Source: JAHFUS01 sp035689115 (GTDB taxonomy: Bacteria > Actinomycetota > Acidimicrobiia > Acidimicrobiales > GCA-2861595). From it: 64,000 nucleotides of DNA. Of this stretch, positions 17,010-25,548 are shown in pieces. Under the pieces are notes generated by a model. It did no database searches, was not told the DNA's origin, and saw only the letters and a program-made list of their open reading frames with translations. Location: contig DASSMA010000074.1 of the NCBI GenBank assembly GCA_035689115.1, forward strand, positions 54,598 to 118,597, written 5' to 3'. The position numbers were made by a program, and so were the translations under genes. How positions within the stretch are numbered: position 1 is the first letter of the stretch; every line of letters begins with the position of its first letter.

Positions 17010-20000
17010 ATGACTCGGACGCGCGGCACAAGGGGGCGGGCGTGGATGGCGATCGCCGCCGCCGCGGGCATTCTCGGCACGCTGCTCGGCGCTGCTCCCG
17101 GCCCGGCCGCCGCCGACTTCCCCAACGGTGTGTACCCCTTGACGCCCGGGGACCGGCCCACCGCCGTCGCCGCCGGCGACTTCGACGGCGACGGGCTGGT
17201 CGACCTGGCGACGGCCAACTCGGGGTCGGCGGGCACGGTCGCCGTCGCCTTGGCGAACGGCGACGGGAGCTACAACCTGGTCGAGCCGGTGAAGGCCGGG
17301 GCGCCGTACTTCGTCGCCGCCGGGCACCTCGACGGGGATGCGGCGGCCGACGTGGCCGTGGCCAACCTGGCCTCGGACGACGTCACGGTCCTCCTCGGCG
17401 TCCCCGGCGACACCGCCCACCCGCTGCGCGTGGCCGCGACGGTGGCCCTCGGCCTGGGCGCCGCACCGTCCAGCGTCGTGGTCGCCGACCTCAACCACGA
17501 CGGCCATGCCGACCTGGCCGTCACCGAGCTGGGGCTCGACCGCGTCGCCGTCCTCTACGGCGACGGCACCGGCCAGTTCCCCACCCGCGCCGAGGTCGCC
17601 GTCGGGAGCGGGCCGGTCCTCGCCACCGCTGCCGACTTCGACGGCGACGGCACCCTCGACCTGGCGGTGGTCGAGAGCGGCTCCAACGAGATCTCCCTCC
17701 TCGGGGGCGCCAACGGGGGCTTCGTGCCCCGGGCGCCCGTGAAGCTGCCCGACCGGCCGGGGTCCGTCCCGGTGGCGGTCACCGTGGCGAACGTTGTGGG
17801 GTCACCGGCCGCCGACCTGGTGGTGGCCGCCCTGGCCCGGAAGACCAAGGAGGCCGGGGCGGCGGCCGACGACTACCTGTACTTCTTCGGAGGGAACGGT
17901 GACGGCACGTTCACCAGCCCCACCGAGCTCCAGCCGGGTCCGAGCCCGGCGACGGTGGCATCCCTCGGCGACCGCGACGGCGACGGGCGCGACGACCTGG
18001 TGCTCGCCCTGGGGGGCGACCTGGTGGTCCTCCTGTCCGGCCCCGGTTACACCGAGCCGCTGCACTACGACGACGGCCGGGGCGCCCGCCACGTGCTGGC
18101 CCAGGACGTCACCGGCGACGGCGTGGTGGACCTGGTGGCCGCCAACCAGATCACCGACAGCGTGGTGGTGCTGGCCGGCAGCCCGCCGGCGGCGGGCACG
18201 CCCGGAGTCTTCGGCCCGGCCCGCAGCTACCCGGTCCCCAACGGGGCGCCCGGGAACGTCGTCGCCACCGACATCGACGGCGACGGGTTCCTCGACCTGG
18301 TGAGCCTGGTCCCCGGCGACAACATCGTGTACGTCCAGAAGGGCATGGCCGACGGCCGGTTCGCGGCGCCGGTCGGGCTTGCCTGCTCCACCGGGCCGTG
18401 CGGCCAGTTCCTCACGATCGGAAACGACGTCTTTAGAGCCCAGGCCACCGTCGCCACCATCCGCCTCAACGCCGACGCCTCCCCGGATCTCGTCGTTGTA
18501 GGCAAGGCCGGCGTGGTGCGGCTCCAGAACCTCGGCGACGGCACCTTCTCGAAGCTGCCGACGTGCTTCTGCTTCCCGGGCGAGAACTACGGCTCCGCCG
18601 TGGCCGACATCGACGGCGACGGCTTCGACGACATCGCGTTCCTCGACCATAACGGCAACGCGGCCGTCGCCTGGGGCCAGGCCAACGGCGGCTTCGTCAG
18701 CGTGTTCACCTACCCCATCCAGGCCGCCAACGTGAGGACCGACAAGACCAGTGTCGTGGTTGCCGACGCCAACGGCGACGGGCGGCCCGACCTGGTGGTG
18801 ACCGCCTCCGGTTCGGCGCCGAGCGGGGCGGTTCCCGGGAACCCCGGCGCGGTGGCGGTGGTCCCGCAGACGGCCGCCCGGACGTTCGGGGCGGCCACCG
18901 TCTTCGCCCCGGGGCTCCCGGCGGCCGGAGCGCCCACGTCTGGCGGCACCGAGCCGCGGGGGGCGGTGGTCGGCGACTTCAACGGCGACGGCCGGCCCGA
19001 CCTGGCGGTGGTCAACTACGGCCTAGCGGGGCCGGTGTTCGTGGTCGACAGGACCGTCACCCGTACCACCGAGCTCGGGTCGGTGGGGGTGCTGCTCGGC
19101 GACCCGGCGGCTCCCGGCGGCTTCCGGCCGCCGGTCAGGTACCCCCTCGAGACGCAGTCGGGGTGGATCGGGCTGGCCGACTTCAACGGCGACGGCCGGC
19201 TCGACGTGGCCGCAACCAACGACAACACCACGCCGGTGGGCAACTCCACCGTGCTCGGCTCGGTGCTCTCGGGGACGGGCACGCTTTCGGTACTGCTCAA
19301 CAACGGTGACGGCTCGTTCGACGACCCGCTCGGCTGGCCACTCGGGAGGGCGCCGGAATCCGTGGCTGTCGCCGACTTCGACAACGACTCGCACCTCGAC
19401 GTGGCCGCCGCCAACACCATAGGGACGTCGGTCAGCGTGCTCCTCGGCATCCCTGACGCGCCGCCCAGCCCGCCGGCCGCCGTCGCCGTCTACCGCGGCG
19501 ACACCCGTGGCCGCACCGTGCTTCCTGGCGGCACGGGGTTCGTGGCCCAGCGGGGCTACGCCGAGGTCGACTGGCTCCAACCGGTGCGGCTGGGCGGCAG
19601 CAACGTCCGGTCCTACGACGTCACGGTCCAGCAGGGCGGGCAGGTGGCGGCCACCCGGAAGGTCCTGGCTGTGGACCTCGCCGACCGGAAGAAGCCGGGC
19701 ACCACCTTCACGGGGCTCACCGACGGCGTCCCCTACACCTTCACGGTCACTGCCACCAACGCGACCGGCACCGGCCTGGCGTCGGCGCCGGTCACCTTCG
19801 TCCCGGCGGCCGCGCCCAGCGCCCCCCAGAACGTCACGGCCACCGCCGGCGACACCGAAGCGGCCGTGCGGTGGGACCCACCGGCCGACGACGGCGGGGC
19901 GCCCGTGCGGGAGTACGTCGTCACGATCTACGCGGCAGGCAAGTTCGTCGGCCTGGTGCCGGCCGCCGCCACCGACCGGTCGGCCACCGCCACCGGGCTC

Positions 20001-20903
20001 ACCAACGGCACGGCCTACACCTTCACCGTCACGGCCAGGAACCTGGCGGGAGCGGGGGCGGAGTCGCCGCACACCGACCCGGTCACGCCCAGCGCGGCGC
20101 CAGTGGCGCCCGTGGCGCCCGTGGCGCCGCCCGTGGCCCGCGTCGTCGTCCCCCCCGGCCAGGGGTACCGCCTGGTGGGCGCCGACGGCGGGGTGTTCGC
20201 CTTCGGCCGTCGCTTCCTCGGCAGCACCGGGCTGCTCAAGCTGCACCTGCCCATCGTGGGGGCGGCCGCCACGCCGTCGGGCAACGGCTACCTGCTGGCC
20301 GCCGCCGACGGCGGGGTGTTCGCCTTCGGCGACGCCCGCTTCCGCGGGTCGCTGGGCCTGCTGCACCTCAACCAGCCGATCGTCGGCGTCGCCGTCACGC
20401 CGTCGGGCAACGGGTACTGGCTGGCAGCCGCCGACGGCGGGGTGTTCGCCTTCGGCGACGCCGCCTTCCTCGGGTCGGCCGGCGGGACGCCGCTCAACAA
20501 GCCGGTCGTCGGCATGGCCGCCACGCCTTCCGGCAAGGGCTACTGGCTCGTGGCCGCCGACGGCGGGGTGTTCGCCTTCGGCGACGCCCACCCGCTCGGC
20601 TCCCTCGGCTCCCTGCCACTGAGCCAGGCGATCGTCGGCATGGCGGCCACTGCGTCGGGCGACGGCTACTGGCTGGTGGCGGCCGACGGCGGGGTGTTCG
20701 CCTTCGGCGACGCCCCGTTCCACGGCTCCACGGGCGCCATGCGGTTGAACCAGCCGGTGGTCGGCATGGGGGGCACGCCCACGGGCGACGGGTACTGGCT
20801 GGCGGCCGCCGACGGCGGCGTGTTCGCCTTCGGCGACGCCGGCCCGCTGGGTTCGGCGGCCACCACCCGGCTGGCCCGTCCGATTGCGGGGGTCACGACG
20901 TAG
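17010..20903 (+). CDS. Giant secreted FG-GAP/VCBS protein with two fibronectin-III domains and six C-terminal repeats
   Basis: A 1297-residue exported protein. After a signal peptide (to ~residue 36, PGPAAA) come about a dozen FG-GAP/VCBS repeats (~40-810). Each has a calcium-binding loop of the DFDGDGLVDLA, DFNGDGRPDLA or DIDGDGFLDLV type, as in integrin-alpha-like propellers. Two fibronectin type III domains follow (~820-1030; SAPQNVTATAGDTEAAVRW marks the second), then a short APVAPVAP linker and six 42-residue GYWLVAADGGVFAFGDA repeats from residue 1052. It probably acts as an adhesin or scaffold; no catalytic site is seen. ATG 17010 has GGAAGGCGGGG upstream; a GTG at 16995 is in frame. 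Confidence 0.85.
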   Translation: MTRTRGTRGRAWMAIAAAAGILGTLLGAAPGPAAADFPNGVYPLTPGDRPTAVAAGDFDGDGLVDLATANSGSAGTVAVALANGDGSYNLVEPVKAGAPYFVAAGHLDGDAAADVAVANLASDDVTVLLGVPGDTAHPLRVAATVALGLGAAPSSVVVADLNHDGHADLAVTELGLDRVAVLYGDGTGQFPTRAEVAVGSGPVLATAADFDGDGTLDLAVVESGSNEISLLGGANGGFVPRAPVKLPDRPGSVPVAVTVANVVGSPAADLVVAALARKTKEAGAAADDYLYFFGGNGDGTFTSPTELQPGPSPATVASLGDRDGDGRDDLVLALGGDLVVLLSGPGYTEPLHYDDGRGARHVLAQDVTGDGVVDLVAANQITDSVVVLAGSPPAAGTPGVFGPARSYPVPNGAPGNVVATDIDGDGFLDLVSLVPGDNIVYVQKGMADGRFAAPVGLACSTGPCGQFLTIGNDVFRAQATVATIRLNADASPDLVVVGKAGVVRLQNLGDGTFSKLPTCFCFPGENYGSAVADIDGDGFDDIAFLDHNGNAAVAWGQANGGFVSVFTYPIQAANVRTDKTSVVVADANGDGRPDLVVTASGSAPSGAVPGNPGAVAVVPQTAARTFGAATVFAPGLPAAGAPTSGGTEPRGAVVGDFNGDGRPDLAVVNYGLAGPVFVVDRTVTRTTELGSVGVLLGDPAAPGGFRPPVRYPLETQSGWIGLADFNGDGRLDVAATNDNTTPVGNSTVLGSVLSGTGTLSVLLNNGDGSFDDPLGWPLGRAPESVAVADFDNDSHLDVAAANTIGTSVSVLLGIPDAPPSPPAAVAVYRGDTRGRTVLPGGTGFVAQRGYAEVDWLQPVRLGGSNVRSYDVTVQQGGQVAATRKVLAVDLADRKKPGTTFTGLTDGVPYTFTVTATNATGTGLASAPVTFVPAAAPSAPQNVTATAGDTEAAVRWDPPADDGGAPVREYVVTIYAAGKFVGLVPAAATDRSATATGLTNGTAYTFTVTARNLAGAGAESPHTDPVTPSAAPVAPVAPVAPPVARVVVPPGQGYRLVGADGGVFAFGRRFLGSTGLLKLHLPIVGAAATPSGNGYLLAAADGGVFAFGDARFRGSLGLLHLNQPIVGVAVTPSGNGYWLAAADGGVFAFGDAAFLGSAGGTPLNKPVVGMAATPSGKGYWLVAADGGVFAFGDAHPLGSLGSLPLSQAIVGMAATASGDGYWLVAADGGVFAFGDAPFHGSTGAMRLNQPVVGMGGTPTGDGYWLAAADGGVFAFGDAGPLGSAATTRLARPIAGVTT
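20163..20900 (+). repeat. Six repeats encoding GYWLVAADGGVFAFGDA modules
   Basis: Six consecutive ~42-codon units at the end of the FG-GAP protein, related to those at 12769-13512 and 48539-49285. Here the core reads AADGGVFAFG rather than ASDGGVFAFG, and VVGMAATPSG links the units. The within-protein similarity suggests local homogenisation. Confidence 0.9.
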
Positions 20904-21013
20904 TGGCTGCGCGGTCGGCGGGAGGTCGTGCGGCGTAGAGGTGGCCCCCGCGACATTGACCCTGTCTCGCACCCGCCCCTGAGCTGGTTCGGCGCCGGGG
21001 GGGACTCGCTGCC

Positions 21014-21788
21014 GTGACGGTGATCCTCGTATGCGGTGTACTCGTGGCCACGGGCGTGGCCGCCGCCGTCGCCTGGGGCGGGCGCCCGTTCCAGCCCCCC
21101 CGCCGTCGACGCGCCTTCGGCCGGCGAGGTGGCCCGGCGCTACGCCTGGTATCTGGCCATCCCTCTACCTGTCCGGCATCGGCGCAGGCCTCACGGTGGG
21201 AGGCCCGGGCGGCCGGCTGGCCATGCGCCTGCTGGCCGTCACCGCCGGCGACGCCGCCCAGGGTCGCCTCACCGAGGCGGACCAGGTGGTGGGGAGGATC
21301 ACCACCGGCGGCACCATCGGCTTCGTCATCTTCAACGGCGTCTTCGGCGGCCTGGCCGCTGGCCTCGTCTACCTGGTCGTCCGGCGGTGCCTGCCTGCCG
21401 GCCGTCTCGGCGCCGTGGTCTACGGCCTCGCTCTCCTCGTGGTGGTCGGCACCACCGTCGACCCCCTGCGCGGCGGGAACCCCGACTTCGACCTGGTCGG
21501 CCCGGGCTGGCTGGCGGCTCTGGTCTTCTCCCTGGTGCTCGTGGCCTTCGCCTGCACCCGTCGCCGCCCTTGCCGCCCGGCTCAGCACGTGGCTGCCGCT
21601 CCCGAGGCTCGATCGCTCACTGCTCCGCTGGCTCCCGGCCGCCGCCCTCGCCGCCGTCGGCTACCTGATCACCATCGTGGCCGCCATCGTGGGCGCCGTC
21701 GTTGTACTCGTCACCCGGTGGCCGGCCGTGGTCATGGCCGCCCGCTCCCGTCGCTCGCTGGTCGCCGGCCGACATCGCCACGCGCTGA
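21014..21788 (+). pseudogene. Frameshifted polytopic membrane protein
   Basis: Membrane-protein-like sequence continues through three reading frames. Frame of 21014: MTVILVCGVLVATGVAAAVAWGG. Then, after the C7 run near 21093, SPPAVDAPSAGEVARRYAWY. Then, from ~21168, LYLSGIGAGLTVGGPGGRLAMR through VFSLVLVAFAC. Then from ~21555 back to the first frame (LPRLDRSLLRWLPAAALAAVGYL). At least three frame changes are needed, so either the gene has decayed or the assembly has indels. Parts of the intact protein would span about five membrane helices. GTG 21014 follows a GGGGGG tract. Function unknown; the end is approximate (a TGA at 21786-21788 in one frame). Confidence 0.6.
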
Positions 21789-21796
21789 CGCGCTTC

Positions 21797-21835
21797 CGAG
21801 TACATAGCGTGCGGTTTCCGCACGCTATGTACTCG
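21797..21835. repeat. Intergenic hairpin element, copy 1
   Basis: A perfect 18-base-pair stem, CGAGTACATAGCGTGCGG and its complement, with a TTT loop. It lies between the frameshifted plus-strand gene and the convergent minus-strand gene ending at 21847. The same stem occurs at 35503-35551 with an AAA loop, that is, in the opposite orientation. It could be a bidirectional terminator and a REP-like mobile hairpin. Confidence 0.8.
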
Positions 21836-21846
21836 GGAAGCGGGGG

Positions 21847-23112
21847 TTACAGGGCGACGAGGACCTGGCCGGCCACGCTGAGCTGGGCCACCGGGGTGGC
21901 GCCCATGAGGTTGACCAGGGCGCCGGCGCCGTTGGGCGTCAGGGCGCCGATGGTGGCGCCGGTCAACGGCAACTGGCCGGCGGGAAGGGAGGTGAGCAGG
22001 GCGGCCAGGTTGCCGAACGAGCCGGTCGGCAGGCCGCCGCCGAGCAGGGCGGAGAGGGCGCCGAGGGGCGACGAGGGGAGGCCGCCGAGCACGGCGCCGA
22101 CCAGGGGCACCTGGCTGGCGGGCAGGAGGCCGAGGACACTGTCGAGCGAGGTGATGCACGGGGCCGGGAGGGCGCCGAGCAGGCTGGTGAGGCCGGTCAC
22201 GGTCGACAGTGGGCTGGTGAGGATCGACGTCAGCAGCGAGGTCAGGTTGGCGCCGCCGGCCAGGCTGTCGAGGATGCCCTTGAGCGACGTCAGCTGCGTC
22301 GGCGACAGGGTGTTCAGCAGCGACGCCAGCTGCGGCCGCTGGCCCTCGGGCACGGTGGAGAACACCGATGCCACCGGGTGGGCGGCGGAGACGGGGAGGG
22401 CCGACAGCAGCGACGACACCGGGCCGCCCTGGCCGCTCGGGAGGGTCTGGAACAGCGACCCCAGGGTGGGCAGGCTGGTCGACGGGAGGCCGCCGCCGAG
22501 CACGCCCTGGAGGGCGCCGAGGGCGGAGGTCGGCTGGCCGAGGAGGGCGCCGACCTCGTCGAGCTGGTCGTAGGGCACGGCCTGGATCAGCTGCCCGAGG
22601 AGAGGCAGCGAGCTGACCGGCAGCGACGACAGCAGCTTGCCGACGGCCTCCTGGTCGGCCGGGCTGAGCTTGGTGAGGAGGTCCTTGAGCCCGGGGATGT
22701 CGAGGCCGGGGATGCCCGGGACGGTGGGGAGCGTCGGCAGCAGCGACGACGGCGAGGTCGGCAGCAGCGAGGTGGGCTTCGGCAGCGAGGGCACCGTGAT
22801 CTTGGGAACGGTGACACCCGGCAGCGTGATGCCGGCCGAGGTCGTCCCGCCGGCGGCGCCGGCGTCGGAGGAGGCACCGGCCGAGGCGCCGTTCGGGCTG
22901 GCCGCCACGCCGGCGCCGGTCTTGGTGGAATGCGACTTGACGTGGCCGCCGGTGCCGCTGCTGGCGGCGCCGGCCTGGGCGGCCAGCGCGCTGGACTGCG
23001 TGTCGCCCGACACCTTGGCCGAGCTCTTGGCGCTCGTCATGGCGGCGGCGGCCACCGTGGCCAGCCCCAGGTTGGCGGCCACTGCGATGGCGACGATCTT
23101 GTAAGGCTTCAT
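21847..23112 (-). CDS. Secreted Leu/Ser/Pro-rich repetitive protein
   Basis: A 421-residue exported protein of unknown function. It has an N-terminal signal (KIVAIAVAANLGLATVAAAA), a Ser/Ala/Gly-rich spacer to ~residue 90, and Pro/Val repeats (LPGVTVPKITVPSLPKP). The remaining ~300 residues are a degenerate amphipathic pattern recurring about every 35-45 residues (SLLxxLPxxxxxxLxSLLGxLP). Only one Cys lies in the mature part. The regular Leu spacing suggests a helical solenoid or self-associating surface protein. No enzymatic motif. A strong AGGAGG precedes the ATG. Confidence 0.7.
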   Translation of the reverse strand: MKPYKIVAIAVAANLGLATVAAAAMTSAKSSAKVSGDTQSSALAAQAGAASSGTGGHVKSHSTKTGAGVAASPNGASAGASSDAGAAGGTTSAGITLPGVTVPKITVPSLPKPTSLLPTSPSSLLPTLPTVPGIPGLDIPGLKDLLTKLSPADQEAVGKLLSSLPVSSLPLLGQLIQAVPYDQLDEVGALLGQPTSALGALQGVLGGGLPSTSLPTLGSLFQTLPSGQGGPVSSLLSALPVSAAHPVASVFSTVPEGQRPQLASLLNTLSPTQLTSLKGILDSLAGGANLTSLLTSILTSPLSTVTGLTSLLGALPAPCITSLDSVLGLLPASQVPLVGAVLGGLPSSPLGALSALLGGGLPTGSFGNLAALLTSLPAGQLPLTGATIGALTPNGAGALVNLMGATPVAQLSVAGQVLVAL

Positions 23113-23261
23113 GTCCCTCCTGCTCCTTGTCTGCCGGGCTCCGGTCGGCCGTCGTCGGCGGGCGCGGGGTGGCGATGCTCGGGACCCCGGACGACTCGGG
23201 TTGACTTCGGCGGGTGGGACGGGGCACTTGAGGCGTTCCGATCGCCCTGCGAAACGGTTCT

Positions 23262-23267
23262 TAGAGT
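23262..23267 (+). promoter_or_regulatory. Leaderless -10 element of the PPOX gene
   Basis: TAGAGT ends six bases before ATG 23274, and no Shine-Dalgarno sequence is present. Transcription would start at or next to the start codon. The same layout recurs at many genes in this window. Confidence 0.45.
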
Positions 23268-23273
23268 GACGGC

Positions 23274-23732
23274 ATGAACAAGCGGGACCAGATCCGGATG
23301 AGCGGTGCCGAGGTCGACGCCTTCCTGCGGGAGCCGCACCACCTCCAGGTCGCCACCATCGGCAGGGACGGGCGGCCCCACCTGGTGGCCATGTGGTACG
23401 GGTTCCTCGGCGACGTCCCGGCGCTGTGGACCTACGGCCGGTCGCAGAAGGTGGTCAACCTCCGCCGCGACCCCCGGCTCACGTGCCTGGCCGAGACGGG
23501 CCGGGCCTACGACGAGCTGCGCGGCGTGGAGCTGGTCGCCAACGGCACGATCCTCGACGAGATGGACACCGTCCTCGAGGTCGGCCGCAGCGTCTTCGAG
23601 CGCTACATGGGAGCGTTCACCGAGCAGGCCGCCGCCCGGATGGAGCGCATGAGCGCCAAGCGGGTGGCGGTGCGCATCGACGTGGAGCGGCTGGTCTCTT
23701 GGGACCACCGCAAGCTGGCCGCCCTGGGATGA
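23274..23732 (+). CDS. PPOX-class FMN/F420-binding oxidoreductase
   Basis: A 152-residue protein of the pyridoxamine-5'-phosphate-oxidase-like split-barrel fold. N-terminal residues (FLREPHHLQVATIGRDGRPHLVAMWYGF) match the first strands, followed by LWTYGRSQKVVNLRRDPR, where flavin or F420 phosphates are usually bound. Such proteins are abundant in actinobacteria and reduce diverse substrates with F420H2 or FMN; the substrate here is unknown. Full length for the family. No ribosome binding site; the TAGAGT box suggests a leaderless mRNA. Confidence 0.85.
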   Translation: MNKRDQIRMSGAEVDAFLREPHHLQVATIGRDGRPHLVAMWYGFLGDVPALWTYGRSQKVVNLRRDPRLTCLAETGRAYDELRGVELVANGTILDEMDTVLEVGRSVFERYMGAFTEQAAARMERMSAKRVAVRIDVERLVSWDHRKLAALG

Positions 23733-23838
23733 GCCGGCCGGCGCCGGTAGCATCCGGTCGCTCCCGGGCCTTTTCGACGCACCCAACGCCATCTCCCTCC
23801 CCGTTCGCCTCCGCCGCGACTCGATCGTCGACGCCGTC

Positions 23839-24495
23839 GTGCCCGCGCGCGACGAGGCTCCCACCGTGGCCGCCGTCGTGGCCGCCTGCCGGGCGTGCAC
23901 GTACGTGCGGGAGGTCATCGTGGTCGACGACGGCTCCACCGACGACACGGCCGAGCGGGCCCTGGCCGCCGGCGCCAAGGTGCTGCGCCGGCCGCCCGGG
24001 CCGGGGTCCAAGGCGCTGGCCATGGAGGCCGGCGTGGGGCTCAGCGACGCCGACGCCATCCTGTTCGTCGACGCCGACCTGCGGGGCATCACCAGCGCCC
24101 ATCTCGACGACATCTGCCGCCCCTACGTCGAGGGCCGGGCGGCCATGTCGATCGGCGTGTTCGACTACGGCCTGCTCAACCCGGTGGTGCTGCGCTTCCC
24201 GCCCACGTCGGGCGAGCGCATCGTCCCCCGGTGGGTGTTCGAGGCCGTGCCACCCCGCAAGCGGGACGGCTACCTCATCGAGATCATGCTCAACGAGGTG
24301 GTCACCGAGGCCCGCATGCCGTGCACCGCCCGCATCATGAAGGGCGTCACCCACCGCACCAAGCGGGAGAAGTTCGGCTGGGTGGACGGCTACCGCCGCA
24401 CGTGGGCCATGTTCACCTCGCTGTGGGAGCTGTGGGGCGTGTGCCGCAAGCGCACCTACTGGTTCTACCTGCGGGACCTCACCATCGAGGGGTAG
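23839..24495 (+). CDS. GT2-type glycosyltransferase (start uncertain)
   Basis: A GT-A fold transferase of at least 218 residues. It has the nucleotide-sugar binding strand (VIVVDDGSTDDTAE) and the DxD metal site in FVDADLRG, plus Arg/Lys-rich C-terminal segments (KGVTHRTKREKFGW). It resembles family 2 enzymes related to glucosyl-3-phosphoglycerate synthases; the acceptor is unknown. Oddity: the first beta strand (SIVDAVVPARDEAPTV) begins upstream of GTG 23839 in the same frame, but no ATG, GTG or TTG exists there. A TAGCAT box lies at 23748-23753. The true start is probably further upstream with a rare start codon, or an indel is present. Confidence 0.75.
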   Translation: MPARDEAPTVAAVVAACRACTYVREVIVVDDGSTDDTAERALAAGAKVLRRPPGPGSKALAMEAGVGLSDADAILFVDADLRGITSAHLDDICRPYVEGRAAMSIGVFDYGLLNPVVLRFPPTSGERIVPRWVFEAVPPRKRDGYLIEIMLNEVVTEARMPCTARIMKGVTHRTKREKFGWVDGYRRTWAMFTSLWELWGVCRKRTYWFYLRDLTIEG

Positions 24496-24498
24496 CGT
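24493..24498 (+). promoter_or_regulatory. Leaderless -10 element
   Basis: TAGCGT lies eight bases before ATG 24507 and starts inside the stop codon of the glycosyltransferase gene. It supports the small gene that follows as real and leaderless. Confidence 0.4.
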
Positions 24499-24506
24499 CG
24501 CCGGCG

Positions 24507-24872
24507 ATGCGGGCGTTCACCACGCTGGGAGCGGGCTCGGGCCTGGACGACGCCTACGGGGCGGCGCGCGGGGCCGGCGGGCCGGTCGCCGCCACCGCCG
24601 GCGTGCGCCGGCTCGACGTGCCGGCCGGCGCCAACGCCTCCAAGCTCGGCACCTGGGTGCAGCGCGTGGCCCAGGACCCGGATGCCGCCGGCGAGGTGCC
24701 CGACGAGCACCGGGCGTTCGTCGAGGACGCAGCCGCCGCCCTGCGCGACGACCCCGCCACCTGCCTCGCCATCGAGCTCGACGGCGACCTGGCCGACCGC
24801 ACCCGCACCCGCGCCGGCGCCCCGGCCGGCGCCGGCGCCTTCCTGCTCTTCGGACTGGCCGCCGAGGGCTAG
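24507..24872 (+). CDS. Hypothetical protein, 121 residues
   Basis: I do not recognise this protein. It is soluble, Ala/Gly-rich and acidic in the middle (RVAQDPDAAGEVPDEHRAFVEDAAAAL), with no signal peptide, membrane segment or Cys pair. It follows the glycosyltransferase by 11 bases and overlaps the convergent methyltransferase gene by four bases. Support comes from a TAGCGT box eight bases before the ATG and a composition unlike shadow frames. It could still be a non-coding frame. Confidence 0.5.
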   Translation: MRAFTTLGAGSGLDDAYGAARGAGGPVAATAGVRRLDVPAGANASKLGTWVQRVAQDPDAAGEVPDEHRAFVEDAAAALRDDPATCLAIELDGDLADRTRTRAGAPAGAGAFLLFGLAAEG

Positions 24873-25513
24873 GCCCCCGGCCGGCGGGCCACCACGGTGA
24901 CCAGCGGCGGGAGCACCACCGGGTCGTCGCCCGGGTCGACCTCGGTGAGCGACGCCAGGTAGTCGTGCACCGGGCCGGGGCCGGCACCGGCCGGCGCCTC
25001 CGCCCAGGCGTCCACGGTGTCGAGCCCGGCCTGGCGCACCAGCGCCGGCAGCACGGCGCCCACGTCCGGATGGCGGGCGCCGGGCATGGACAGCGGCTCG
25101 CCGCCCACCCGGCCGGCCGACGTGATGGGCTCCTGGGCCACCACCCAGCCGCCCGGCCGCACCGCCTGGCCCATGCGCCGCAGCACCACCACCGGCTCCA
25201 CCACGTGCAGGAGCAGGAACCGGCAGAAGGCGAGGTCGACCGGCTCGGGCAGCAGCAGGTCCTCGCCGGCCTGGGTGATGGCCACGACCTGGGCGTGGGC
25301 GGCCGCCGCCTCCGCCGTCTCGTCGCGGGAGCGGGGGTCGCTGTCGACGGCGTAGACGCGCCCGTCGCGGCCCACCACCTCGGCCAGCGCCACGGTGACG
25401 TCGCCCCCGCCGGCGCCCACGTCGACGCACCGCCACCCCTCCCGCAGCCCCAGGCGGTCGAGGGCGGTGACCAGCGGCCGGCGGTACACGTCGTTGCGCA
25501 GCCCCAGCTCCAT
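24869..25513 (-). CDS. Class I SAM-dependent methyltransferase
   Basis: A 214-residue protein with the Rossmann motif I VDVGAGGGDVT, motif II VYAVDSDPRS and a motif IV-like DLAFCRFLLLHV. LRPGG-like AVRPGGWVVAQEP follows, all at usual spacing for the Methyltransf_11/25 type. The substrate is unknown. ATG 25511-25513 is preceded by GAGG five bases upstream; an adjacent GTG at 25516 is possible. The gene is divergent from mutY with a 35-base gap. Confidence 0.85.
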   Translation of the reverse strand: MELGLRNDVYRRPLVTALDRLGLREGWRCVDVGAGGGDVTVALAEVVGRDGRVYAVDSDPRSRDETAEAAAAHAQVVAITQAGEDLLLPEPVDLAFCRFLLLHVVEPVVVLRRMGQAVRPGGWVVAQEPITSAGRVGGEPLSMPGARHPDVGAVLPALVRQAGLDTVDAWAEAPAGAGPGPVHDYLASLTEVDPGDDPVVLPPLVTVVARRPGA

Positions 25514-25534
25514 CACGGCCTCATCATGGCCCGG

Positions 25535-25540
25535 TAGCGT
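25535..25540 (+). promoter_or_regulatory. Leaderless -10 element of mutY
   Basis: TAGCGT ends eight bases before GTG 25549, with no ribosome binding site. It is the same hexamer and spacing as at 24493. Confidence 0.45.
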
Positions 25541-25548
25541 CGCCGCCC

